Source of the DNA: Lachnospiraceae bacterium
GTDB taxonomy: Bacteria > Bacillota > Clostridia > Lachnospirales > Lachnospiraceae
Reading direction: 5' to 3'
Assembly (NCBI GenBank): GCA_022510525.1
Contig: JAFLTH010000028.1
Location: forward strand, 1 to 34,021
DNA: 34,021 bases
The position numbers and the translations under genes were made by a program. Below, piece after piece: positions 25,861-34,021 of this stretch. Below the pieces are notes generated by a model. It made no database searches and was not told where the DNA came from. It worked only from the letters and a program-made list of their open reading frames with translations. Every line of letters starts with the position of its first letter. Within the stretch, counting starts at the first letter, position 1.

Positions 25861-26697
25861 TTATATAGTAACAACTATACCACCGTCGTTTGCATACATA
25901 CTGCTTACACCTCTGGTATCCATTATCACAACGTCTTTGACCTTGGTCCTTGCCAGAAGTTCATTTTTCATAAATTCGGCTCTGTCAGGGCAGTTGCACT
26001 GGGATATCATAAGGATTCTGCCCTCAATGTCCGGCGCTTCCGCAACCATTATATCAGCCAGCTTGCTTATTGCTTTCTTCATGCCTATTGCCTGACTCTT
26101 CTGCTCTATTACACCATGATTTCCGCACATAATAGGTTTAATGTTCAGCGTGGATACAACCATAGCTTTTACTCCGCTCATCCTGCCGTTTTTGCGCAGA
26201 GTCTCAAGATTATCCAGAATGAAGTAAGTCTTCATCTCATTGCGGAAAGCTTCCACTTTTTTAATCGTATCCTCAAAAGAAAGACCCTGCTCCTGAAATT
26301 CAACTATCTTATACAGATACTGAGTCTCGCCGCTGGCAGCACTTTCGGAATCCAGTACATAAATATTCTTTTCCCCATATTGCTCATGATACAGATTTTT
26401 ACCCAGTACTGCGCTGTTATAGCTTCCGCTGAGATGCGATGAGAGGGTAATGACAAAAACATTCTCCGCATCCGTTTTATATGCCTCTAAAAATTTCTCG
26501 GGAGACGGGCAGGCGGATTTGGGACATTTAGGACAGGACGCAACCTGCGCCAGAAATTCAGCCTGGTCAAAATTATCATCATCTATAATACAGTAATCTC
26601 CCACCTCTAAGGATAGCGGAACTATTTCAAAACGCTCATCATTACTGTATATTTCCGGTACTTCACAACAACTGTCTACTACTATTTTGTATTTCAT
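25861..26697 (-). CDS. DegV family fatty-acid-binding protein
   Basis: A 278-residue DegV/FakB-type protein; relatives bind a fatty acid and present it to the FakA kinase. It begins with IVVDSCCEVP, where many relatives have a DSxxDLP-type pattern. It carries FVITLSSHLSGSYNSA (the lipid head-group binding loop) and DNLETLRKNGRMSG. No fakA gene is near, which is common for this family. GAGG lies 7 bases before the ATG. It reads against the argG-DUF1294 pair and away from the DUF5721 gene. The bound lipid is not predictable. Confidence 0.9.
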   Translation of the reverse strand: MKYKIVVDSCCEVPEIYSNDERFEIVPLSLEVGDYCIIDDDNFDQAEFLAQVASCPKCPKSACPSPEKFLEAYKTDAENVFVITLSSHLSGSYNSAVLGKNLYHEQYGEKNIYVLDSESAASGETQYLYKIVEFQEQGLSFEDTIKKVEAFRNEMKTYFILDNLETLRKNGRMSGVKAMVVSTLNIKPIMCGNHGVIEQKSQAIGMKKAISKLADIMVAEAPDIEGRILMISQCNCPDRAEFMKNELLARTKVKDVVIMDTRGVSSMYANDGGIVVTI

Positions 26698-26760
26698 AAG
26701 ATCCTCACAACTATTCCATGTAGTTTTAATTACTACTTATAATAACATGATTATGCGGTA

Positions 26761-26790
26761 TTGTAAATAGGGTTTTAAAAATGATATAAT
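26761..26790 (+). promoter_or_regulatory. Candidate promoter for the DUF5721-type gene
   Basis: TTGTAA (26761-26766) and a perfect TATAAT (26785-26790) are 18 bases apart, about 24 bases before the ATG at 26815. A short leader with AAAAGGAG follows. Confidence 0.55.
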
Positions 26791-26814
26791 AAATTATAAA
26801 AGGAGTAAGAATAT

Positions 26815-27318
26815 ATGATAGCATTAAAAATCAATAATATAAAACAGTTCATGGGAAAACTGCTGGCATCGGAAACCTTTGATGTTTTTATGCTGGAAGA
26901 GGCCTCTATAAGTACATATAATACTTTTATTATAGACGGTCATCAGAACAGGGATTTTTATAGCACGGAGGAATGGGAGGATAAGGAATTAAGACCATAT
27001 GATTTCAGCATGTGGAAACAGGTTCGTCCTATTTGCTATTCGTTAATTAAAGGAACCAAGACCCCCGGTGCCTTTAAATTTATTCTCCATCTGATTCCCG
27101 AGCAGGTACATAATATTTTGGAAAAAAGTGACACAGATGTCACTTTTGACCAACTTAAAGCCCTGGTTCTTACAATAAAATATGACGGCACCTCCCTTAC
27201 CCTTATTACAGGTACCGCTTTCCACTCCTTTGTTATGGATAAAAGTGTGGACGGTTTATGGGATGATGCCGTCAGGAAATTTCTTTATAAATGCGAAATT
27301 GAATATGAGGAGTTGTAA
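26815..27318 (+). CDS. DUF5721 family protein
   Basis: A 167-residue soluble protein matching, as I recall it, the DUF5721 family common in Lachnospiraceae. Typical points are the start MIALKINNIKQFMGKLL, FDVFMLEEASISTYNTF (20-36), WKQVRPICYSLIKGTKTP (67-84), and the closing DDAVRKFLYK. No signal or membrane helix. Function unknown. AAAAGGAG lies 9 bases before the ATG, and it has its own promoter. It converges with the DUF4097 operon, whose last stop lies 22 bases away. Confidence 0.75.
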   Translation: MIALKINNIKQFMGKLLASETFDVFMLEEASISTYNTFIIDGHQNRDFYSTEEWEDKELRPYDFSMWKQVRPICYSLIKGTKTPGAFKFILHLIPEQVHNILEKSDTDVTFDQLKALVLTIKYDGTSLTLITGTAFHSFVMDKSVDGLWDDAVRKFLYKCEIEYEEL

Positions 27319-27340
27319 AAAGCAATATATGGCTTATATC

Positions 27341-28669
27341 CTACTCCAAGGTAATATTTCCGCTGTCAGTCTCAATACTGATATTATGTGTTCCGTTTCC
27401 GATAATGCCTATTTTTTCAGTATCTGAGTTATGTTCATATTGTGTATCATGCAGATCGACTTTTATATTGCCATATTCGCTTCTTATATCAAAAGACAGG
27501 TCATCCGGCTTATCTTTATACCGGATATTGACATTTCCCGAATCACTTGATATGGTTGCCTCCGTCTTTACGTCGATGTCCTTTAAATTTACATTGCCGG
27601 CATCATTATTTAATACAAAAGTCTCAAATGAAATATTGTTAAACTTAAGGTCACCATATCCATTATTTAAATCAAAGTCCCCGCAGGAACTGTTTTCAAT
27701 CTTAATATTCCCGGAATCGTTATTAAAATCAAAACCTTTACATGAAATATTGTTAAGATTTACATTTCCATAATTATTATTTAATTTAAGCCCCTCGCAG
27801 GAAATATTCTGAATCCGGATATTCCCGGAATCATTTTCATACGAAAAAGCCGCGGCACAGGTAACATTTTCAATGTTTACATTGCCGTATTCATTATCCA
27901 GCACAAAAGTCCCGCAGGAAACATTCTTAAGCTGCATATCCCCGGATTCATTGTTAAGATTCAAGGCTATGGTATCATTCTCCGGAAGATAAATTACTGC
28001 CTCTCCGCCAATCCTTCCATAGTTAACACTATGCCAGAACGGGACATTTACAGTGTATGGAATTTCCTTTATTTCCATAACAATACTGTCCTGCACCTGA
28101 TTAAGTCTAACTGTGTCTTCACCGCCGCGCATCGTTCCGCTATAACTGACATGGATATCATTATCTTCAGATGGCATAACCTTTATATCCCAGAATTCGT
28201 TACTCAGGCTTATTGAATTTATATCTTTTGCGGCAAAGTCCTTGGAGCCGCTTACAGACTGTGTATAAACTGTTCTGTCTGCGCCGACTTCACTGACCGC
28301 ATCACTGCCATAAGCTCTGTCATAGTATTCGTTATAATAGCTTACAGCCGACATTATCATAGCAAAGAATGCAACTATAAATATGAGAATGACCGCCGCA
28401 AAATCATAGACATATTTCTTTTTTTCCTGATTCCTGCCGGTACAGCTTATAAGAATCTCCACTCCAAGGAAGATCAGAATAAGCGGCCACATTTCAAAAA
28501 TCAGATTATACCTTAATTTCGGCTGTATTATATGAACCATAAATAATATTCCATACAATACCAGCATCAGACCGCAGGTAAATGAGCCTACTCTGCGTGT
28601 ATGGCAAAGTTCTTTATCGTTTTGACCGGATTGGTCAAAATCATTTGATTTACTCATCATCTTTTCCAT
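27341..28669 (-). CDS. DUF4097 beta-helix membrane protein of the sigma-factor operon
   Basis: A 442-residue protein. Three N-terminal membrane helices (about 31-48, 57-76 and 88-112) are followed by a long DUF4097-type beta-strand-repeat domain (about 145-442), as in LiaF/LiaG-like envelope-stress proteins. Residues 240-365 form six tandem coils of 19-20 residues with alternating turns YGN and SGN and a stacked Cys (C252, C271, C291, C310, C329; F348 in the sixth). The domain should lie outside the membrane. The ATG at 28669 starts one base after the upstream stop; an ATG pair at 28660/28657, behind AGGATGG, is an alternative. Last gene of the sigma - anti-sigma - TM2-like operon. Role inferred: envelope-stress sensing or adhesion. 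Confidence 0.82.
   Translation of the reverse strand: MEKMMSKSNDFDQSGQNDKELCHTRRVGSFTCGLMLVLYGILFMVHIIQPKLRYNLIFEMWPLILIFLGVEILISCTGRNQEKKKYVYDFAAVILIFIVAFFAMIMSAVSYYNEYYDRAYGSDAVSEVGADRTVYTQSVSGSKDFAAKDINSISLSNEFWDIKVMPSEDNDIHVSYSGTMRGGEDTVRLNQVQDSIVMEIKEIPYTVNVPFWHSVNYGRIGGEAVIYLPENDTIALNLNNESGDMQLKNVSCGTFVLDNEYGNVNIENVTCAAAFSYENDSGNIRIQNISCEGLKLNNNYGNVNLNNISCKGFDFNNDSGNIKIENSSCGDFDLNNGYGDLKFNNISFETFVLNNDAGNVNLKDIDVKTEATISSDSGNVNIRYKDKPDDLSFDIRSEYGNIKVDLHDTQYEHNSDTEKIGIIGNGTHNISIETDSGNITLE
27575..27952 (-). repeat. Six tandem 57-60 bp coding repeats (beta-helix coils)
   Basis: In-frame degenerate repeats inside the DUF4097 gene, each encoding a coil of the pattern N-x-S/T-C followed by about 6 residues, N-D/N/E, Y/S-G-N and an alternating hydrophobic strand. 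Five coils keep the Cys. Codons differ between copies, so the repeat is old and kept at protein level. Confidence 0.75.
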
Positions 28670-28670
28670 C

Positions 28671-29330
28671 CTATTGCTGACCCCCTCCCTGCTGAGAATT
28701 ATGGTTTATATCTTGATTCACATTCTGATTTCCAGTTTGGTTCATATTCTGATGCATGTCGTTATGAGCATTTTTATCTGTAATTTCATCTATTTTATCC
28801 AGCTCAATCTTCTTACCCCGTATAAGCTTAACTCCGCACCAGATAATAACTATACTTATAATAAGCTGTGGCAGATCTGAGCTGATAGCATTTACATAAC
28901 GGGCAACATATGCATAATAGAAATCAGGACCTACCATATCGTATATATAGTCTGTTGTCACATCCCACAACATTGAAATTCCCAACAGTATCAAAATTAC
29001 TGCCGCAGCTTTTCTGTAACGTCCGGATAAAGATTTCTTAAGAGACTCCATTTCTTTGTGATCCAAACCAAACAGATAAGTATCCTCTACTCTGTAAAAT
29101 TCCTCATCGCTCAAGGCACCTAAATTATTGGCATGGAAAAAGCTATACACCCAGAGTACCATTGGCAGAAACGAAAGTATTCCAATGTTTGTAACACCAA
29201 CAACCACCCATAACAGTGAAAATGCCAAAATCAGGCTGAGTCCCATATTCATAAATCCCAGATATAACTCTCCCGCTCCGGGGAAAAACGAAAAACAAAA
29301 TAATAAAAACCTATTCTTTTTCTTTCTCAT
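28671..29330 (-). CDS. TM2-like multi-pass membrane protein with Gln/Asn-rich tail
   Basis: A 219-residue protein starting with a basic run and a TM2-like block (FFPGAGELYLGFMNMG, about 15-30), then membrane helices near 28-66, 107-128 and 150-170. The last 30 residues are a Gln/Asn/Gly tail (such as QNMNQTGNQNVNQD), which is unusual. GGAGG lies 9 bases before the ATG. Its start lies inside the end of the anti-sigma gene (20-base overlap), and the DUF4097 gene follows after one base. It is thus translationally tied into the sigma-factor operon. Function unknown; membrane stress or envelope assembly would fit. Confidence 0.7.
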   Translation of the reverse strand: MRKKKNRFLLFCFSFFPGAGELYLGFMNMGLSLILAFSLLWVVVGVTNIGILSFLPMVLWVYSFFHANNLGALSDEEFYRVEDTYLFGLDHKEMESLKKSLSGRYRKAAAVILILLGISMLWDVTTDYIYDMVGPDFYYAYVARYVNAISSDLPQLIISIVIIWCGVKLIRGKKIELDKIDEITDKNAHNDMHQNMNQTGNQNVNQDINHNSQQGGGQQ

Positions 29331-29775
29331 TGATATTAACCTCCATTCGTACTAATTCATTCAATTTTCCGTTTACTATACTGACATATTCGTCCATATG
29401 TTTATTGAGCTTATAAGTAAATCGCTCATCATATGATTTTTTTGTTTCCTGACCGAACCGTCTATGATCATTTAACTTACCATCTTGAATTTCATCCTGC
29501 AGCTGTGATATGATTCCGGTCATCGGACCTTCTTCTTTATTCATATTATCCGGCACTACAAGTACGATTGCCAGCGACGCTGCTGTTGCGGCAATTACTT
29601 TCATACTGTAGGAAAACAACTGCAGATTCTTTTTATATTTTCTTTTTTGTAGTATATGATATATTATCTCGTCCCCAAAACCCTTAGGCGGATGCAATAG
29701 CGGTTCTGATTCAACCGAAGCAATAAGTTCTTCCAAAGCCTCATCGGTAAGATAGTCATCATTTATATTCTTCAT
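29311..29775 (-). CDS. One-pass membrane protein, candidate anti-sigma factor
   Basis: A 154-residue protein with an acidic, helical N-terminal part (1-50), one membrane helix (about 55-75) and an extracellular charged helical part. It lacks the HxxxCxxC zinc motif of ZAS anti-sigma factors. Size, topology and position directly after an ECF sigma gene (4-base ATGA overlap, AAAGGAG before the ATG) make an anti-sigma role the best guess. The cytoplasmic N-terminus would bind the sigma factor and release it on an envelope signal. No sequence motif proves this. Confidence 0.65.
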   Translation of the reverse strand: MKNINDDYLTDEALEELIASVESEPLLHPPKGFGDEIIYHILQKRKYKKNLQLFSYSMKVIAATAASLAIVLVVPDNMNKEEGPMTGIISQLQDEIQDGKLNDHRRFGQETKKSYDERFTYKLNKHMDEYVSIVNGKLNELVRMEVNINEKEKE

Positions 29776-30272
29776 GCGATGTTCTCCTTTCTGTATATTT
29801 TTCTAAGCATACTCCTCGCCCTGTATATCTGCGTCTGTATAGTCTTGAGCTTCTGCCCTCTGATTGCGGCAATCTCCTTTACATCCATTTCATCATAATA
29901 ATATGCCTTTGCAATCTCGTTATAGGGCGGTTTTAACTTCTGGCAATGTATTAAAAGCATTTCCTTTATCTCATTCTCCATATAGACGTTCTCAGGCGTA
30001 TCCGCAAGCGGCGCGGCCCGCATATCCTTTTCCAGATAAACGTCCTCGGTAGGAATGCTTCGTCGTCCGGAGTTTGACATATAATCGAGGCATTTATTGG
30101 TAGCAATCCTGCAAATCCAGGCTTTGGAATTGGTGCCGTCAAAATTTTTCAAATGTTCATATGCAGAAAGAAAGGTGTCCTGTGCAAGGTCCTCGGCCGC
30201 AAAATAGTCTGCGGTCATTTTATAACAGATGGAAAACACAAGATTCTGGTAAGAATCAATCAACTCGGTCAA
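29772..30272 (-). CDS. ECF-type RNA polymerase sigma factor
   Basis: A 166-residue group IV sigma factor. Sigma-2 region (about 4-70) has AAEDLAQDTFLSAYEHL and AWICRIATNKCLDY. Sigma-4 region (about 100-158) has YYDEMDVKEIAAIRGQKL and a helix ending IYRARSMLRKIY. These are complete for promoter recognition. The start is a TTG at 30272, which gives the family-typical start length; upstream in-frame codons offer no better choice, and GGGAAG is a weak ribosome site, so translation may be kept low. It heads the operon with an anti-sigma candidate, a TM2-like protein and DUF4097. Self-activation of this operon is usual for the class but not shown here. Confidence 0.92.
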   Translation of the reverse strand: MTELIDSYQNLVFSICYKMTADYFAAEDLAQDTFLSAYEHLKNFDGTNSKAWICRIATNKCLDYMSNSGRRSIPTEDVYLEKDMRAAPLADTPENVYMENEIKEMLLIHCQKLKPPYNEIAKAYYYDEMDVKEIAAIRGQKLKTIQTQIYRARSMLRKIYRKENIA

Positions 30273-30403
30273 CTGTTCTTCCCTGCGTATACGCCCACCC
30301 CCTCTCTGTGTGCCTTACTTGGTGCGTTCCTATATATTATAACGGAAAGTCAGCTTGATTATCTTCAAAAAATTTAAAATTTTTTCTGTTTTGGACAAAA
30401 AAT
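30273..30403. promoter_or_regulatory. Upstream region of the sigma operon
   Basis: A TATAAT-like box lies at 30336-30341 on the minus strand, about 65 bases before the TTG start of the sigma gene, without a well-spaced -35. A GGAAC element, which resembles ECF -35 motifs, lies just downstream of it, so an autoregulated promoter could start in this stretch; no matching -10 is convincing. Confidence 0.3.
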
Positions 30404-30431
30404 AGCGGTAAAACTGTGATGTTCTACCGCT
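30404..30431 (-). terminator. Intrinsic terminator after the sortase gene
   Basis: A 7-bp stem (AGCGGTA at 30404-30410 with TACCGCT at 30425-30431), which can be extended by three inner pairs past a mismatch, is followed on the minus strand by ATTTTTTG. It lies 29 bases after the sortase stop at 30460, a clear Rho-independent terminator. Confidence 0.8.
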
Positions 30432-30459
30432 TGTTATGCCACTATTTATTTTTCCAATG

Positions 30460-31080
30460 CTATGCCTCGTCATTTTTAAGAAGATCACACCGCACCGTGA
30501 CCCGCGTCTGACCTCCCAGGGTACAGGTAAAGAGCGTCAGATCCCATGACCCGCTCTCCATCTCCTCCACAGCCGTACCGGCAAGGGTCTCCAGTTCCAC
30601 AACGGTATAGTCAAAAGCATTTCCCTTCACATCGGTGAAGATCACTTCATCCCCGGGTATCAAATTTTTCAGCCGTCCGAAGTGGGTGGCATAATTGTGG
30701 GCACAGATGATCAAATCCCCATTATACGGCGAGCCCAGATACCGGCAGGGAGATATTTTCAGCAGTGCAAGACTCCAGTCCTCCTGCACCGGCAGCTCCA
30801 CATCTATCACCGGTATGGAGACCGTTCCGATATACCGGTGTCCATCCATCTCCAATATCGGCAGTTCCCGGGCAGAGTCAAGTGGAAGCCCGGGCAGAGT
30901 CACACTTGTGTTCGTTTCCGTCACCTCTTCCCGGTGTCGTACAACATCATCCAATACTGTATATGCCTGAATGCCCGCCCGGTAGTTTTCCCACATATTA
31001 TAGCTGCTAAGACCAAAGCCCAACGCCACAGCCAATATGCCAATGATCATCATCACCAGACCAAAATGTCGTTTACTCAT
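30460..31080 (-). CDS. Sortase
   Basis: A 206-residue membrane-anchored cysteine transpeptidase. N-terminal membrane helix (about 6-26), then the sortase beta-barrel with catalytic His in ICAHNY (H128), catalytic Cys in LTLFTCTLGG (C186) and Arg in TRVTVRC (R193). It cleaves LPXTG-type signals and attaches the protein to the wall or to a pilus subunit. The class is not assigned. ATG at 31080 is chosen over an in-frame TTG 12 bases upstream, since AGGAG lies 4 bases before it. It overlaps the end of the LPQTG surface-protein gene by 8 bases, so that protein is the likely substrate. A terminator follows. Confidence 0.9.
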   Translation of the reverse strand: MSKRHFGLVMMIIGILAVALGFGLSSYNMWENYRAGIQAYTVLDDVVRHREEVTETNTSVTLPGLPLDSARELPILEMDGHRYIGTVSIPVIDVELPVQEDWSLALLKISPCRYLGSPYNGDLIICAHNYATHFGRLKNLIPGDEVIFTDVKGNAFDYTVVELETLAGTAVEEMESGSWDLTLFTCTLGGQTRVTVRCDLLKNDEA

Positions 31081-34021
31081 AAGGCTCCTCAAACTCCTCC
31101 GATTCCTTTTTCCGGATAAACAGCAACACTCCTACTATTAAAAATAATACGCCCACAGTTGCCAGCAGCGTCACCGGCCACCATAGCTGCCCCGTCTGAG
31201 GCAGACTTAAAACGCCCGATGTCGTAGGAGTAGTCGTCAGATCAACCTCTGAAGTGGGCGAGGAAAGCTCCGAATTGTCCGGCTCAATGCTACTGTTACC
31301 GTTACCGCTGCCGGGTCTAAAACCGTCGGGGTTGCTCTCGTACATCCAGATGGAGATTACGCCTTTATTCTCCCATACCGTGAAGGTATAGTCACCGTTG
31401 CGGTTGAAGTCATCAATCTCCGAACTGCCTCCTTTATCCTTATTTAGCAGTGCTTTCAGGACGGCATTATACTTTTTCTGACTTGTCTTTTCATTCTTTA
31501 TCTCCGGGAAAAAAGCGTCCAGGGCATCCCGGATTTTTTCCTCCTCGCTCTTTTCGTCGTCTGTGAGATTCTTATATGCATCAGATTCCCGATCTTCATG
31601 CGCGGAATCGCTCTCATTATAATTTGCTCCGTCCGTTGCGTTATTAACGGCATCCCAGAAAGTGTAGGTGGGGTGTCGATCGAGCCACTTCCGGAAGGGA
31701 CCGGCGTCTGTCAGCACCTTGACGTTCAAGCCATACTCATCCAATGCATAATACGTCAGCACATCTGACCAATACCCATGGAAATAGTTATTGTGCAGTC
31801 CACCTGAGGCATCCACCCAGTTCAGGGCCACCGTGTAACGGAAAGGTCTTTCAACCTTATTCCAGGTAGGCATTAACAGTAGGACATAGATATCCATATC
31901 GACGGAGTCTATATCATCGTTCAGAATGCCAAACTCGGAGATGTCCTTGATGTCAATGGAACCGCTTGTAAAGTGAACCTCCTCCATAACATACTCACCG
32001 TTAACTTTAAGCCAATTGCCGTCTGAACCGATTACATGCCGTCTGACCGGTTGGTAGTCTTCGTCCACCAGCACCCAGTCCACAAATTTGTAATAGCTCT
32101 TCGGGTCCGTGGGTTTGGTGCGTCTGAGGACGGCTATATTATTGATATCCACATCATAGAAAGCACCTAAGTTATCGTCGAATTGCTCCTCATGTCTGTC
32201 AGGATTATTCTCCCGGAATAATTTAGGGCAGGAAGCGTAATGAGCAATCACCGGCATATTCCCCGGGATACGTACATCAACGATAGCGTTACCATCCGGA
32301 TCCTCAAACCCCTCCAGAGTATTCGGCATATAGCGCACTACATATCGCTTCGGACGAGCCACAATGGTCAACAGGGCAATCTTATAGGGATTTCCGCTAC
32401 CGGGGTCAACGTACATATTATCATTAATCCACCGTCCCTGTCCGGTAAGCCGAATGTAATACCAACCGCCGGTACCCTCATAAATGTACCGGGACTTCAA
32501 ATTTGCATTTATATCTTCTCCGAAGTTGAACACCTTTTCGCCCTTACCGGCTATGACCTCCTCTTTCGTCAGAGGCGGATCCGTTGGATTCTCCGGATTA
32601 TGAGGGCCGGGGGTTGCATACAGCCTGGGTATAAGTACTTGCCCTTCATCATCTTCTCCTATCCTGATCTTGCTCCATTCGGTAAACGGGTTCCCATCTT
32701 CATCGTACAGCGGCTCACCCTTTCTGCTAACGGGTATAGGTGTATTCCCGTCATACCTCATCCAAGGCTTGGTGCCATCGGACACATATGGAACTACAGC
32801 ATTTTGACTCTCTCGGTCAACGTGACCGGTCACTTCATTCCGCATTGCTGATGCCTGAAGACTGTGGTCCCTGCCGTATATTACGCCGTCACGGGCGCTC
32901 TCAAAGAGGTAGTAGGGACTGTCATAGCCCTCCGCAAGCTTAAATCGGATGTTTGCACCACCGTTGTTCATATCACCCGTTTTATAATCAATGGCATTAA
33001 TGACAACGTTTGCTCTATGCGTATCTTCGCTCCAGCCGGGCTTCTTACTCTTTGCTTCATCGCCTTTGTAGTAATATTGAATTGCCTCCACAAGCGCATC
33101 GCTGCTCTCTGCAGTGGCACCGATAACGCCTTCCAGTTGGTAAATGGAAAACTCCGGTGCACCGACGATGTACATATTCAGATTCATACCGGTGATGGAG
33201 ACATTGGATCGGGCATTGGTGATGATGAACCGGTAATGACGCTGGGCATTGCCAAAGACGAGCAGATATTCTACTCTGACTATGGCACCGTCCGGCAGGG
33301 TGGTCTCGGTGTACCATGCATCCATACCGCTCTCCGAGCCTATAGTCTCTCCACTCTTATCATCCCATAAATAGTGCGGATAAAAGGGAACCGTGATACC
33401 CACGCCATTTACCTCCAGTGCATCCATGAAATAGCTTGACTGCGGATCGTTAGTCTGGAAAATCCAGGAGTAGGAGTAGGTGCCGTCAGGTTCTCTTGTC
33501 ATCTCCACAGAATCGCTGTTTCCCCAATCCCAGTTTACACTTGCAGGTTCTCCCAGGTTTGGATAGGCAGCGGGACGCTTGGGGTAGGGGTCTTTGCTTC
33601 CCTTCCCCATAGCATATTCATAGTCAGCTTCCCAGTTATAACCCTCAACTGCTGCAGTTCCACGGCCTTTCACACCCACTAACCCTTCCTGAACAGGTCT
33701 AACTGCAAACACCGGCTTGGACTTTGGCCTAAGCACGGCGATGATGAGGCGGTCTTCACCAACCTGGTTGTTGTAAAAGGTCCCACTCGTTGTCAGGTTC
33801 CCGGGTCCTTTATCGGTATTAACCAGCACCGAGTAGCCGTTTCCCGGTAATATTCTATCATAAACCGGCTCTTCACCCAGCGCCCAGCCGCCGTTGACAC
33901 CTGTGTACAAACCTTCATTGTCTTTCTCCCGTTCTTCCTTCGTTCCCAGCTGCAGCTTCGGTTTACCCCAGCCGCCGTCCGAATTCTTCTTTGCCAGATA
34001 GAAGGAAAGCGTGTAGCCATC
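31073..34021 (-). CDS. Large LPXTG-type surface protein, cut by the right edge
   Basis: The frame is open to the window edge, so only the last 982 residues are seen; the start and any signal peptide lie outside. The C-terminus has a complete wall-sorting signal: LPQTG (31190-31204), a hydrophobic stretch of about 25 residues, and RKK plus an acidic tail. A Ser/Thr/Pro-rich spacer (TTTPTTSG) precedes it. The rest is beta-rich with many Tyr/Trp/Gly/Asp residues and no recognised domain; a VWYMPN-like strand (VVRYMPNTLEGFEDPDG) hints at repeated surface modules. Its stop overlaps the sortase gene by 8 bases, so both form one transcript. Probably an adhesin or pilus-type protein. Its DNA looks GC-richer than the left part of the window. 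Confidence 0.85.
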   Translation of the reverse strand, partial: DGYTLSFYLAKKNSDGGWGKPKLQLGTKEEREKDNEGLYTGVNGGWALGEEPVYDRILPGNGYSVLVNTDKGPGNLTTSGTFYNNQVGEDRLIIAVLRPKSKPVFAVRPVQEGLVGVKGRGTAAVEGYNWEADYEYAMGKGSKDPYPKRPAAYPNLGEPASVNWDWGNSDSVEMTREPDGTYSYSWIFQTNDPQSSYFMDALEVNGVGITVPFYPHYLWDDKSGETIGSESGMDAWYTETTLPDGAIVRVEYLLVFGNAQRHYRFIITNARSNVSITGMNLNMYIVGAPEFSIYQLEGVIGATAESSDALVEAIQYYYKGDEAKSKKPGWSEDTHRANVVINAIDYKTGDMNNGGANIRFKLAEGYDSPYYLFESARDGVIYGRDHSLQASAMRNEVTGHVDRESQNAVVPYVSDGTKPWMRYDGNTPIPVSRKGEPLYDEDGNPFTEWSKIRIGEDDEGQVLIPRLYATPGPHNPENPTDPPLTKEEVIAGKGEKVFNFGEDINANLKSRYIYEGTGGWYYIRLTGQGRWINDNMYVDPGSGNPYKIALLTIVARPKRYVVRYMPNTLEGFEDPDGNAIVDVRIPGNMPVIAHYASCPKLFRENNPDRHEEQFDDNLGAFYDVDINNIAVLRRTKPTDPKSYYKFVDWVLVDEDYQPVRRHVIGSDGNWLKVNGEYVMEEVHFTSGSIDIKDISEFGILNDDIDSVDMDIYVLLLMPTWNKVERPFRYTVALNWVDASGGLHNNYFHGYWSDVLTYYALDEYGLNVKVLTDAGPFRKWLDRHPTYTFWDAVNNATDGANYNESDSAHEDRESDAYKNLTDDEKSEEEKIRDALDAFFPEIKNEKTSQKKYNAVLKALLNKDKGGSSEIDDFNRNGDYTFTVWENKGVISIWMYESNPDGFRPGSGNGNSSIEPDNSELSSPTSEVDLTTTPTTSGVLSLPQTGQLWWPVTLLATVGVLFLIVGVLLFIRKKESEEFEEPYE

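Noticed and set aside
27575..27952. Regular repeats of about 57 bases considered as a CRISPR array
   Set aside because: The repeats are in-frame, degenerate at DNA level and encode a beta-helix inside a complete gene; there are no unique spacers and no cas genes.
33793..34020. 75-codon minus-strand frame at the right edge
   Set aside because: It lies in another frame of the large surface-protein gene, which is itself open to the edge.

Overview
The window looks like a chromosomal segment of a low-GC Gram-positive bacterium, most likely a Lachnospiraceae-type Clostridia. Supporting signs are AT-rich intergenic DNA, strong AGGAGG-type ribosome binding sites, lipobox and sortase-anchored surface proteins, a DUF5721-type protein, ArgJ-type arginine synthesis, and ComEA/ComEC. 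Family names come from recognising motifs by eye; no database search was possible.

Left end (1-5500): an AT-rich accessory island read leftwards. A signal-peptide surface protein overlaps by 4 bases a lipoprotein whose C-terminus is an LHH-type HNH/EndoVII nuclease domain. That gene is followed by a CbrC/UPF0167 protein, the expected immunity position. The set reads as a lipoprotein-anchored polymorphic toxin cassette and is the most unusual system here. Upstream lie small unidentified open frames and a two-gene unit (61-residue protein plus a YunG-like protein) with a good promoter.

5550-12276: a leftward competence block, comEA - response regulator - histidine kinase - GerMN lipoprotein - comEC. 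The middle three genes resemble the actinobacterial MtrA-MtrB-LpqB arrangement, placed between the two DNA-uptake genes. A YdcZ-type transporter lies just upstream.

12424-18381: a leftward operon, YbaK/ProX-like editing protein - GNAT - argJ - argB - argD - membrane-anchored solute-binding protein. The ArgJ/ArgB/ArgD steps make N-acetylornithine from N-acetylglutamate apart from the ArgC step, which is not encoded here.

18571-25852: rightward genes. Two tandem YfhO-family membrane proteins, clear paralogs, come first. They are followed by argG with its own promoter and a DUF1294 membrane protein.

25861-30272: a DegV protein and a DUF5721-type protein, then a leftward envelope-stress-like operon: ECF sigma factor, one-pass anti-sigma candidate, TM2-like membrane protein, and a DUF4097 protein with a cysteine-bearing 19-residue beta-helix repeat.

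30404-34021: a visibly GC-richer unit read leftwards. A large LPQTG surface protein, cut by the right edge, overlaps a sortase gene, and an intrinsic terminator follows. This is a substrate-sortase pair. No rRNA, tRNA, CRISPR array or intact insertion sequence was seen.
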